Of a stretch of 50,097 nt of DNA, positions 1 through 8,775 are shown one piece after another (position 1 is the first letter of the stretch; the number at the start of each line of letters is the position of its first letter). A model generated the notes under the pieces. The model did not search any database. It was not told the DNA's origin and was given only the letters and a program-made list of their open reading frames with translations. The stretch covers positions 1 through 50,097 of the forward strand of contig JAUCBJ010007804.1 in the NCBI GenBank assembly GCA_032718475.1. The letters are read 5' to 3'. The position numbers and the translations under genes were made by a program. The stretch comes from Nemertoderma westbladi. Lineage: Eukaryota; Xenacoelomorpha; Nemertodermatida; Nemertodermatidae.

Positions 1-246
1 TTGAACATAACCAACTCTCACACAGATAACCAGTTAATGCCCCAAAGTCAGGGCGTGCTTAGTTTATTGTTTTGGTTAAAATAATGTTCCACTGTAACCT
101 GCTCCTTTCCATAAATAGAGAATTTAACATTGAGGCGGGATATTAATTCGCCAAGGCGGGATTTGCGTTCAGTGTTCCCCCTGTCTCCAGTGTTGAACAT
201 AACCAAGTCTCACACAGATAACCAGTTAATGCCCCAAAGTCAGGGC
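1..246. repeat. 54-bp direct repeat pair (1-54 and 193-246)
   Basis: Bases 1-54 recur at 193-246 with one substitution seen (position 15). The 138 bases between them are unique. The first copy touches the window edge, so the repeat may be longer or belong to a larger array or an element terminus. No coding sequence is supported here. Confidence 0.8.
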
Positions 247-249
247 ATA

Positions 250-889
250 TGCGAAGCAATGGCACCACATAAACTGAATAGCTAAGAATCGGTCTTCGTA
301 TCCTAATAACTTTGCGCTCACTATCTCTTGGTGAAGATAGCAAGCAACTAACTGTACTACGGTATGATAAATATGATATACACCAGAGAGATAGAGAACT
401 GAACTAATCCGATTGGCTTATATGGATAAGGCCTGTGATTGGTTCTACATTCCAACAATCTCGTTAGATGGCAGCAGTTTAGGTTTGGTTAATCGCTCTA
501 AGTAATTGATTACTCTTTCTCTCTCAGCTGGGCAAAAACACAACAATTGTGGGGTCACATAATGTTCTCCCCATATATCCTATGTACACTGGCAATATAT
601 GAAATGCACAATACATTTACTGTATGATAATGTGATAGATTGCGCAACCACGTGATACCTCTTTTTGGTCACTGGGCCCTATTGCTACCTTGACCTTTCT
701 ACGTAACCCCTTCATTGTAAGGTGATAATTACTACAATTATACGGCTGATGGCTAATAAGGTGATATTATGGTTTCTGGCTTTGCCAAGTGCATGTAGGG
801 ATTAATAACAGTGACAGCGGATTTTAACACGCCTGATAAACGATTAACAGTTTCCTTTACATCGTTAACATTTCTTACTTTACTTTAAC
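250..889. other. Non-coding stretch, nothing recognised
   Basis: This AT-rich stretch has only short chance ORFs. I see no conserved protein motif, RNA gene or transposon end in it. Confidence 0.5.
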
Positions 890-1445
890 TCGTGGAATTA
901 AGTCGGATGTCGTATGCTTGCTTGTTCCTGAAGCAGCTGTTGTGTGTTCCGTACCGCTTCTGGTACCTACGGCATCAGCATCTCGGTAGCTTCAACGCTG
1001 CTGTAGGCTGGGCAGTGGTGCACAGCCAATGGTGGGTCATGTGCGCCAGAGTAGATATGGGTGATGGGCCTCATATCTGACTCCAATGCGACACCCACCC
1101 TGTGGAATGGCAAACCAGGGTGTGGTATTTGCCCCGAGAGCTGACGCAGCCTAAAAGCACCCCCAACCCCCACTATGGATTACATTAGTAATGCGGAGGT
1201 CCGGCCACTAGAGGCCAGTGGAATTACCGGACACAATCAGCCTCACAGGCGTCAGTTATCTCCTGACTGGCTGCCTGTCTAGCCCCCTACTGGAAAAAGA
1301 GAGAACAGACAACAATTCTTTGAGTCCATTTCCTGATGACCTTTCTGGCCCAAACCCTGGGTCACCAGGGAGGCCAGATTGTGCGGGGGAGAGGGATTTT
1401 GGAGTTGGAAGCTTCTCTCATGTTCCACCCTGACCAACAAAGCCA

Positions 1446-2251
1446 TTGGTGAATCTGAAGAAAGTCACTAGACTAGCCTCAGTAAACACCCTAACACTCG
1501 GGTCCCCAATGCGACAAGGTGAGCTGACTGCCTTGGCAGATAAGCTTTCTCTTAGCGCAGTGGGTGTTCAAGAGCACCGAATGCAGACTGGACAGACTGA
1601 TGAGGATCTGATTAAGGACATGGGGGTGGTTGGCGACTCGCCCTCGCGTCAGCAGATGATAGTGGCAATGGTGGAATTGGTCTATTGATGAATCCAACTG
1701 CACATGCAGCATTGGACAAAATAGACCAAATCTCTAACCGCATCATCCGTTGCCACTTCTCATGTTCTGGAAGATTGTCTAAGAAGTTTCCTAAGGTGGT
1801 TCTGATTGTGTGCTACTCTAGTGTTGCCCCTGTGGAGGAGGTGGAAAATTTATACCACAATCTACAAGCAGCTACTGATGGAGTGGATCAGCATGCATTC
1901 TTAACATTCATGGGAGACTTTAATGCAAGTCTGCATCAATCACCTACATCGCCCTGGGTCTATAGCAATAGTGTTAACCGAAATTCTGTCCATCCTCAGG
2001 ATTTTATCTCTGGATATGGATTGTTTTCGGCTGGAACCCAGTTCAATAAGCGAACTGGAAAGCTATGGACTCTTAGTGGACCCAGTGGTTACAAGTCCCA
2101 GATAGACCATATTCTGTTTCGTAGGAAAGACAGGAGCTCTATACAAGACTGTAATGCATTTACACTTCGACCCTTCTCCAGTGATCACCGCCTTGTTGCA
2201 ACAGCCAAGTGTGAGATCCAGCTTCACACTACAGCTGAGCAACACGTATGA
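1446..2251 (+). pseudogene. LINE endonuclease domain (EEP/AP-endonuclease type), frameshifted
   Basis: The domain would nick target DNA for target-primed reverse transcription. Two overlapping frames carry it: 1446-1688 with VGVQEHRMQTG, where the E of QEHR is the expected metal-binding glutamate, and 1685-2251 with GDFNA, QIDHIL and SSDHRLV, the C-terminal catalytic blocks ending in the D-H pair. The frame change lies near 1630-1690. The same residues appear in the minus-strand copy at 19326-20091, which confirms the reading. Closest affinity by eye is the RTE-like group whose endonucleases are often mis-annotated as craniofacial development protein 2-like. The clade is inferred. Confidence 0.85.
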
Positions 2252-3369
2252 GGTTCTTGCCTCCGAGGCGGCAGATCACTGTGAGGGCTATACTGCCTTC
2301 ACAGAAGCAGTTAAGTTAGTAGCTGCAGAAACAGTTCCTGTATATCCTCAAAACAGGAAAAGGGCCCCCTGGACTGATAACAAAATTCAGAAGTACCGAA
2401 ATGACCTCTATAAGGCGCAGAAAGAGTCCCGACTCAAACAGATTACAGCGGCCAAGAATGCAGTTAAGGCTGCATCTAGGTCCCTGAACAGGCAGTACTC
2501 TGTTAATATACAGGAGCTAATAAACCAACAGGTTGATGCCATCAATGATGCTGACGACAGCAGGCAATCATCCCAGCCATGGAGATCGATCAACTTGCTT
2601 GCTGGTCGAAAAAGCCAACCAACCACCAAGGTTAAGGCTGAATCACCAGCCGATCGCCTCAATGGTTGGAAGGCCCACTTTTAAAAGCTCCTCAATAATG
2701 ACAGGGTATTGCCTGATAAGTTTATTGAAGTAAAAGTGTCTGAGTCTGTACTCCCAGATATTCCCATTGGTGATATCTCCTTTGCAGAAGTGAAGGCTGC
2801 TGCAAAGAGAATTAAGACCAATCATGCCAGTGGAGTAGATGGTGTTCCCCCCTGAGGTCTTTAGAATACCTGAGTGTTTAAAGCTCATCTATCCCCTCAT
2901 AGTAGACATGTACCGAACAACAAGAGTCCCACAAGAAATGAAAACAAATAAGTTGGTGCCAGTTCCCAAGAAGGGCAACCTAACACTCTATGGTTCTTTT
3001 CGGGGAATCTCATTGATCTCGATTGCTGCAAAGCTATACAATAGAATTCTATTAAATCGCATCAATGATCCCATTGAGAGACTGCTCCGTGGAAATCTGA
3101 ATGGGTTCTGTAAAGGTCGTGGGACCATGGAGCCCATTTTGGCACTTAGAAGGATAATTGAAGAGTTATCAAAAAAGAAAGACAGGCATCTGGCTGTCAT
3201 ACGGCTCCTCAGTTCATTAGGACATGCTGCTTCTAGTGTTGGTCTTTTTATTAACTCCAGAAAGACCACAATTTTGACAGTTAACTTTGAAAGTCCTCAG
3301 CAAGTCTCTGATCGAATGAGCATAAGCTCAAATGATGGTATGCTTGAGCATGTGGACGACTTCTGTTAC
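2252..3369 (+). pseudogene. LINE linker and 5' half of reverse transcriptase, palm deleted
   Basis: The frame at 2154-2684 encodes the basic, helical linker found between endonuclease and RT in this family. After a stop and a frameshift, 2839-3384 encodes RT fingers motifs (VPVPKKGNLTLYGSFRGISL, then NGFCKGRGTMEPILALRRII). Immediately after KDRHLAVI the ORF jumps to LLSSLGHAASSVGLFINSRK. Compared with the nested LINE and the 18-21 kb copy, the whole palm is missing, including the FVDF-KAFDS block, the LQGDTLAP block and the catalytic DD box. The deletion keeps the frame, at about 3200-3212. The last codons (DFCY) are the insertion point of the nested LINE. Confidence 0.85.
3359..3369. repeat. 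Target-site duplication of the nested LINE, left copy
   Basis: ACTTCTGTTAC at 3359-3369 is repeated at 5373-5383. Removing one copy and everything between rejoins the outer LINE coding sequence (DFCY to YLGSWIRKS), which establishes an insertion with an 11-bp duplication. Confidence 0.95.
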
Positions 3370-5372
3370 TACTACTACTACTAGGTCGAGCGAACTCGGA
3401 CAGTGGAAATGAGATCCTTCCAGGCTTCCCGATTCTCCATAGTTGTCGCAATTTCGTTTCTCCCAAGTTCAGTATCCCTTTCAAGTTGATCTATATATGT
3501 TATGGCAGGTCGTCCACGACTACGCTTTCCATGAGTTGGTTGCCAGAGAAGTAGATCTGGTATGACCTCGTCTTTACTTCGCCAGCAGTGCCCACTGAAT
3601 CTTAATCTGAGTTCACGGAGGGTGGTTGATACAGGTGGTATTGTACCATAAAGCTCGGCGTTTGTCATGTGTTGTCTCCAGCTGATGTTTAGGGCTGCCC
3701 TTAGTAGTCTTGTGTAGCAACCATCAATTCGTTGTTCAAGTGATTTAGTCAGCGTCCAGGTCTCACCCCCGTATAAAAATACACTTTCCACTGTGGCTCG
3801 AAAGAACTTAGTCTTCAGGTGCCTGGAGAGATCTGATTTCCAGATGGTATCCATTTTTGATAGAGCTACCCAAGCCTTTGCTTTCCTAACTTCTATGTCC
3901 TTTTTGCTACTCTCTATCCATGATCCAAGGTACTGGAAGTCATCGACCTTCCTTAGTTGATTATTATCAATGGTTGTCAAGTTTCCATCAACATTAAAGG
4001 TCATGAATTCGGTCTTGGTAGCATTTATATGCAATCCAACCTCCTTAGCAGCCCTCTCCACTTTATTTAGTAGAAGCTGTGCATCTGCTAGCATATTAGA
4101 GAGCAGGGCGATGTCATCCGCAAAGTCGGTGTCTGTGACTGTAGTTGCCGGATATCTACTACTTCTGCGTTCTTGAAGTGTGAATCCCAGATCTTCACCC
4201 TTTGTGGCCGTCCTCATTGCGTAATCCAGCACAATTACAAATAGTAATGGTGCTAATGTGTCACCTTGCAGTACGCCAGCCAGGATTGAGAAAAACTCAG
4301 TTTCACCGTCTGGTGAGAGTACCTGCGCTTCTGTGTCACAATATAACAATCCAATGCCAGCAACAATTACATCTGGTATTCCATAAGCTCTTAGGATTTC
4401 AAGCATTTTACCTCTATGGATGGAGTCGAATGCCTTCTTGAAGTCCACAAAAGTCATGACTGCGGGGAGATTCTTTGACTTAATTCCTTCAATCAGTCTC
4501 CGTAGTGCAAGTATCTGAGCTATTGTTGATCTACTTGGTCGAAATCCGTTTTGGCTCTTACGCAGTAGTTTCTCTATGTGAGGCCTAATCCTATATAGAA
4601 TCATTTTATTGTATATTTTGGCAGCTACCACAAGCAGACAGATCCCACGATAGTTTGTTGGTATGCCGAGGTCTCCTTTCTTGGGGAGAGGCTTTAGTTG
4701 ACCTTTAGTCCAAATTGGTGGTGGCTTTTCCCCTTTTAACATCCGGTTGCAAACATTCAATAATGGTCCATTTAGCACTCCGGTTTTCCACACCTCCGCT
4801 GGGATTTCATCTAATCCACTCGCTTTATTATTGGACATTCTTTTAATGCTTCTTTGGAGTTCGGCAGGTGTGAAGTCCCCTGTTTCTATAGGTAGTGTCT
4901 TGTCATATATTTTCCTTGTAGGGCTGACCTCGATGTTTGGTGGCTGCCCAAGCAAGTTGCTGAAGTGATTTTTCCACTTCCCAACACGTTCTTCAGGACT
5001 ATCGGCTTTGAGGCGCCCCTTTGCACAACTTTTCCGACCAGATACCTCATTTACAGTTTGCCAGGTAAGTCTTGATTGTTGCTGTATGTGAGCAGTTGTA
5101 ATTGCTTCAGTTTTATCCTGTATGTACTTTTCCTGGCTGATGTTGTAGGCCAATTTAAGATCGTCCTTAGCTTTCTCAACCTTGTTAATGTTTTCTGTTG
5201 TTGGTTGTTCGGTTTTAACTTTGTAGGCTATCTTAAGATCTTCTCTCTTACAAGTAACCTCAGAGTTTTGCCATGGCACATACTGTTTTCGTTTAGGTTT
5301 CTGGGGGATATGCCTCTTAGCTGATTCCTTGTGGGCTGTTATTATATTCTGGTATATTGAATCGGTGGATGA
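3370..5372 (-). mobile_element. Nested 5'-truncated RTE-like LINE with (TAG)n tail
   Basis: This 2.0-kb minus-strand insertion is bounded by the 11-bp duplication. Its 3' end (left side) is five TAG units, read as TAC units on the plus strand at 3370-3384. Its 5' end falls inside the linker upstream of RT, so the endonuclease is missing, as expected of 5' truncation during target-primed reverse transcription. It is related to, but clearly distinct from, the outer LINE. A decayed copy of its RT region lies at 7838-8207. Confidence 0.92.
3381..5372 (-). CDS. Reverse transcriptase of the nested LINE (about 663 codons, open throughout)
   Basis: The reading frame stays open from the insertion edge at 5372 to a TAG stop at 3381. 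It actually runs on to 5480 through antisense outer-LINE sequence, which I exclude. Domains in order are a basic linker, RT fingers (PLPKKGDLGIPTNYRGI), motif A FVDFKKAFDS, motif B GVLQGDTLAP, motif C TDFADDIALL with the catalytic Asp pair, thumb (HINATKTEFMTF) and the family-typical C-terminal region (YLGSWIE, then GHCWRSKDEVIPDLLLWQP). All catalytic residues are present, but no endonuclease or natural start codon survives. The stop codon is the first unit of the (TAG)n tail, so the element has essentially no 3' UTR. Confidence 0.9.
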   Translation of the reverse strand, partial: SSTDSIYQNIITAHKESAKRHIPQKPKRKQYVPWQNSEVTCKREDLKIAYKVKTEQPTTENINKVEKAKDDLKLAYNISQEKYIQDKTEAITTAHIQQQSRLTWQTVNEVSGRKSCAKGRLKADSPEERVGKWKNHFSNLLGQPPNIEVSPTRKIYDKTLPIETGDFTPAELQRSIKRMSNNKASGLDEIPAEVWKTGVLNGPLLNVCNRMLKGEKPPPIWTKGQLKPLPKKGDLGIPTNYRGICLLVVAAKIYNKMILYRIRPHIEKLLRKSQNGFRPSRSTIAQILALRRLIEGIKSKNLPAVMTFVDFKKAFDSIHRGKMLEILRAYGIPDVIVAGIGLLYCDTEAQVLSPDGETEFFSILAGVLQGDTLAPLLFVIVLDYAMRTATKGEDLGFTLQERRSSRYPATTVTDTDFADDIALLSNMLADAQLLLNKVERAAKEVGLHINATKTEFMTFNVDGNLTTIDNNQLRKVDDFQYLGSWIESSKKDIEVRKAKAWVALSKMDTIWKSDLSRHLKTKFFRATVESVFLYGGETWTLTKSLEQRIDGCYTRLLRAALNISWRQHMTNAELYGTIPPVSTTLRELRLRFSGHCWRSKDEVIPDLLLWQPTHGKRSRGRPAITYIDQLERDTELGRNEIATTMENREAWKDLISTVRVRST

Positions 5373-5383
5373 ACTTCTGTTAC
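5373..5383. repeat. Target-site duplication of the nested LINE, right copy
   Basis: This is an exact repeat of 3359-3369. It marks the 5' edge of the nested insertion. Confidence 0.95.
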
Positions 5384-5922
5384 CTGGGATCATGGATCCG
5401 GAAGTCAGGTGAGGACCTTCGAATACATAAGGGAAAGGCATGGGCAGCCTTGAATAGGCTTTCCAGGATTTGGAAGTCACCGAGAATTAATCAGAAACTT
5501 AAGGTCCGATTATTTAGAGCAGCAGTAGGCCCAGTACTCCTCTATGGGAGTCCATGCTGGGCTCTAACTGCTGAGGACACCAAATCTCTGGATGGCACAT
5601 TCACAAGAATGCTACACCGTGTTCATTGTATCAAGTACAATGCACACATCTCCAACAAGACACTATATAACATTGGAGGTGTCTCATTGGTTCCCCCAAG
5701 CTTGACACTAGAACAAAATCGCCTCCGCTTTGCAGGACATTGCATAATCTTTTACTTTGGCAGCCTCATGGAGTGAATAAGCATGGTGAACAGCCCATGA
5801 CTTTCTTGAGACGCATCTTAAATGACACTGGCCTTGAAGATGTGGATTATCTAGCAAATGTCATGGGTGATAGGGAGTTGTGGTGGCGCAATTTTGTCGA
5901 CAAGCCGGCACAGCATTCTTAA
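5384..5922 (+). pseudogene. C-terminal region of outer LINE reverse transcriptase
   Basis: This resumes the outer LINE after the insertion. The sequence YLGSWIRKSGEDLRIHKGKA, then SPCWALTAEDTKSLDGTFTR and NRLRFAGHC, parallels the nested LINE C-terminus and the copy at 20671-21035. A frameshift or small deletion near 5745-5776 moves the reading to a second frame that ends with MGDRELWWRNFVDKPAQHS and a stop at 5922. The region follows the RT thumb and is conserved in this LINE group; its role is not known to me. Confidence 0.85.
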
Positions 5923-5950
5923 AAATGCAGCTGCAATGCAGCATGTCGAT

Positions 5951-5965
5951 CCTAGTAGTAGTAGG
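5951..5965 (+). repeat. (TAG)n tail of the outer LINE
   Basis: CCTAGTAGTAGTAGGG lies 29 bases after the outer LINE stop codon. It is the same trinucleotide as the tail of the nested LINE, which suggests the two families use similar 3' ends for priming. Confidence 0.7.
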
Positions 5966-6401
5966 GCGGTGGTCATCTTAATAATTTGGGCAGGGGATAC
6001 CTGTGACATTTGATTGTTGTCTGTTACCTCCTGTCATGACACAGTTCAATACAACAATAGGCTTACAGTCAGTTACAGTCGGACCCTATATGTCATTACA
6101 TAAGTTTACTAATTTACAGATTACAGCTTTCTCAGGTTAACTGTTCTCGGGTTAGCCGACTCTCGTGCTACGCGAAGGCCCCACGAATGTGTATGGGTTG
6201 TATGAAAGGTTTCACCTGAAATAGGCCTACTACAATGTCAATTGAAACCAAAGTAGACCTTTGAAAATCTGGAAACAGTAGATGGGGTTTTATAAAAACT
6301 AAAAATACTATACATTGCAAATTTAAAAACAATAACCACCTGACAATTAATTTTGAAGGGGAAGGGCAACACTAACGTCCCTGTTCGTGTTAGCCAGGAA
6401 A
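5966..6401. other. Non-coding stretch upstream of the secreted-protein ORF
   Basis: This is AT-rich sequence with no recognised element. It would include any promoter or 5' UTR of the gene at 6402, but I see no convincing TATA box or splice site that decides this. Confidence 0.4.
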
Positions 6402-7166
6402 ATGGTGGTTTCAGCGATATTGCGCCGAAGTGGACATCGCTATAAAGCACTATATTGTGCTCTTTACATGATACTAAACATTGCAAACTGTCATGGTGGT
6501 TTCACTTGCTATGATGAAGGAACAATAATCTTTGATGCAACAACTGATGAGCTACTGAGGGAGATGGATGCCAAATTCGCTTCACTGAAAAGAAGCAATA
6601 AACGAATATTTGATGGTGCCGGATTCACAACAACGCCCCGTCTTGATATCAAACACGCCCTTCACAATTGCACAGAATGTGCTCATATTTCGCTTCGAAT
6701 TATCGGTGTAGCCGAAGACACTGGGAATGAGTTCTTGCTCCAGGTTGGCTACGAATTTTGCGTGAACCAGGAAGAGGATGTAAATATTGGCACCATAAGG
6801 AATCACTGCATGGCTCTGGGTGAGGACAGATGTCCTACGTTCATGCAACAGTTAGAAGATGGGTTTAAAATAGATCACCATAGCTTCGAGGATGTGGAAA
6901 CAAACCTGGATGATCTCTTTCGGATGGTGTTTATTGCACGGGACTTTATGCTCGATGGGTTTGTCGTCAAGTACAATTCGTGCCAAATGAAATGTTGCCC
7001 TGGTGAGTGCCCTACTCTTGTCTGGGAGGTTAATCTGGCTACAACAACTACCAGTGCGCTTGAAGAAACCACAACAGTTGAGAAGACCACAATCAGTTCA
7101 GGTGTGAGGTATTCTCCATTGATTCAGATGGTTTTGGTGGTGGTTACAATCACTGGATTATTTTAG
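6402..7166 (+). CDS. Secreted, Cys-rich, possibly GPI-anchored protein of unknown family
   Basis: A 254-codon intron-free ORF. I chose the ATG at 6402 (AAAATGG, a good Kozak context); the open frame extends a few codons further up without an ATG. The N-terminus has a basic stretch and then a hydrophobic segment (ALYCALYMILNIANCHG) like a signal peptide. The ectodomain has about ten cysteines in pairs or small groups (NCTEC, CMALGEDRC, CQMKCCPGEC) and one NxT site. Near the C-terminus is a Thr-rich stalk (TTTTSALEETTTVEKTT) followed by SSG and a short hydrophobic end with no basic tail, the pattern of a GPI signal. AATAAA follows near 7495. I do not recognise the family. It may be a host gene, one exon of one, or a retrocopy. 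Confidence 0.6.
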   Translation: MVVSAILRRSGHRYKALYCALYMILNIANCHGGFTCYDEGTIIFDATTDELLREMDAKFASLKRSNKRIFDGAGFTTTPRLDIKHALHNCTECAHISLRIIGVAEDTGNEFLLQVGYEFCVNQEEDVNIGTIRNHCMALGEDRCPTFMQQLEDGFKIDHHSFEDVETNLDDLFRMVFIARDFMLDGFVVKYNSCQMKCCPGECPTLVWEVNLATTTTSALEETTTVEKTTISSGVRYSPLIQMVLVVVTITGLF

Positions 7167-7837
7167 AAACAGATTTAACTTTGTGCGGAGAAACATAATT
7201 TTACTTAATATACTATAGCAGGGTATTGGGTTGAAGGTCCGAATAAGACGTATATTATACTAGTGATGGGGCTGGCAGCCCGATAAGGAACCAACATTTT
7301 TAATTCCATAAAAAACAGTCAACTGGTAGCGGTTACGAATTTGAGTACCTGGTTACAAATCTGTATGAACAACCTGAAATTGGTTTGGATTTATTGTATA
7401 TAGTTGAGTAGACGCTTGGTACATTTTACTGACGAACCGTTCTCCAGCGTATGACTGCAATTTTATTTGCTCATGATGTTGTCCACATTATAAAAATAAA
7501 TTTTCGCTGTAAAGACTTTGGGAAAGGTTGAGCAATTTTTGTTATTGCCGTTTGTTTGGAGGGTAAAATCATAACAAAATTGAAAAAAATATTAAGCTAT
7601 TTAGAGAATGTGTTAGCAACAACATTAAACATATTAAGAATTTTCTTTTTTTAAGTCTTTAAATTTCTATTTAAGAGGATTTGTATTTTTGCTTTACAAT
7701 TATTGTTTAAAAACGTCTCTATCCAATCTAATTTAGCCATGGCCGTATCATATCATTTTATAATAGCTATTTTTAATTTTTTTGATACAGATAAATGTCG
7801 ACATATTGCCGTACCCAAACATAAAAGAACAGCATTC
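7167..7837. other. Non-coding AT-rich stretch
   Basis: This contains a possible polyadenylation signal (AATAAA near 7495) for the upstream ORF. Nothing else is recognised. Confidence 0.4.
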
Positions 7838-8207
7838 TCTATGTGAAGTCTAATTCTATATAGAAACAATTTGTTGTATTTTGGAAGCTGCCAGAAATAG
7901 AGAAAGATCCAACGATAGTTTGTTATGGTATACCGAAGTCTCCTTTCTTGGGGAGAGGCTTTAGTTGACTTTTAGTCCAAATTGGTGGTTTCCCCTTTCA
8001 GCATCTGGTTGCAAACATAATCTTCAGCGCTCCTGTTTTACGGACCTCTGCAAGGATTTCAACCAATCCACTCGCTTTATGAATGGACATGCTTTTTAAT
8101 GCTTATCTGGAGTTCGGCAGGTTTAAACTCCCATGTTTCTATATGAGAATCGTCTTGCAATATATTTTCCTTGTGTAGGAGTGACCTCGATGTTTGGTGG
8201 CTGCATG
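7838..8207 (-). pseudogene. Decayed fragment of the nested-type LINE reverse transcriptase
   Basis: The plus-strand text closely parallels 4577-4950, including the block at 7941-7997 (CTCCTTTCTTGGGGAGAGGC onward). This is therefore a minus-strand fragment of RT fingers plus the upstream spacer from the same LINE family as 3370-5372. Small indels break every frame. Confidence 0.85.
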
Positions 8208-8213
8208 CATGGC

Positions 8214-8239
8214 GATGGGATTTGCATGCAAATCCCATC
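8214..8239. repeat. 26-bp perfect palindrome with two overlapping octamers
   Basis: The 26 bases are a perfect inverted repeat with no loop. The core ATTTGCATGCAAAT contains ATTTGCAT and ATGCAAAT, the octamer recognised by POU-domain factors, on both strands. It starts just where the LINE scrap ends. A regulatory role is speculative. Confidence 0.75.
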
Positions 8240-8488
8240 TAGCCTAGGCTAATTACTATTTCGTCTCAATGTTAAATTTCCAATTTAGGGAAATAAGCAG
8301 GTTACAGTAGCATGTTATTCCTACCAAAACAATAAACGAAAGTCAATAGGAAAGGATATAGTTTTACTTTTGGGAGTAACGAGCTGTTATTTGCGTCGAT
8401 TCTTCCCTAGAGAGAGATTAATTTTGATTCCTAGACCTTTTAACTTGAACTTTAACTAAATTAAACAGGTTACGAATATGTTACAAAA

Positions 8489-8760
8489 TGTGACTGGATC
8501 TCGGTTGGCGAGAGATCCCGACTGGTTGACTTGGTGGTGGTTGTTCCTACGTGCACGCTGGCTGACTGATGGATGGACTGACTTGGCCATAGGCCGGTGA
8601 ATAAAGAGTTTGTCTGTTGAACTTTGCTGTTGTTAATCGATTGACTATAGTCAATCGATGAATATCTGATGAATAGTTACCGGTAGTGGCAACAGCACAG
8701 CGTAGCGGCGGAAACTGTTTCACCTCTACTATAATGAGTAAAATGCCATCTGGTTGGAAT
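8489..8760 (+). mobile_element. Possible solo-LTR-like repeat, copy 1
   Basis: The start, TGTGACTGGATCTCGGTTGG (8489), resembles TGTGACGGGATCTGAGTTGG at 11217. Both are followed by an inverted GATCC and, about 110 bases on, a GCCG(G/A)..GAATAAA segment. The TG start and the AATAAA suggest a small solo LTR. The 3' limit is uncertain and no target duplication was identified. Confidence 0.35.
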
Positions 8761-8775
8761 ACACGTAACCGTTAA

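Larger units (their letters stand above)
890..5965 (+). mobile_element. RTE-like non-LTR retrotransposon (outer LINE), split by a nested LINE
   Basis: This plus-strand LINE contains in order a 5' leader (about 890-1445), an apurinic-type endonuclease, a linker, a partial reverse transcriptase and the C-terminal region, ending in a short (TAG)n tail at 5951-5965. Its leader from about 1010 onward matches, on the opposite strand, the sequence at 20161-20593. That gives two copies of one family in the window and supports a real 5' region. It is interrupted at 3369 by another LINE (3370-5372) and resumes at 5384. Frameshifts, stops and an internal RT deletion show it is dead. The 5' boundary is uncertain. 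Confidence 0.8.

Noticed and set aside
5373-5480. N-terminal extension of the nested RT ORF (codons 1-36)
   Set aside because: It is antisense outer-LINE sequence beyond the insertion edge.
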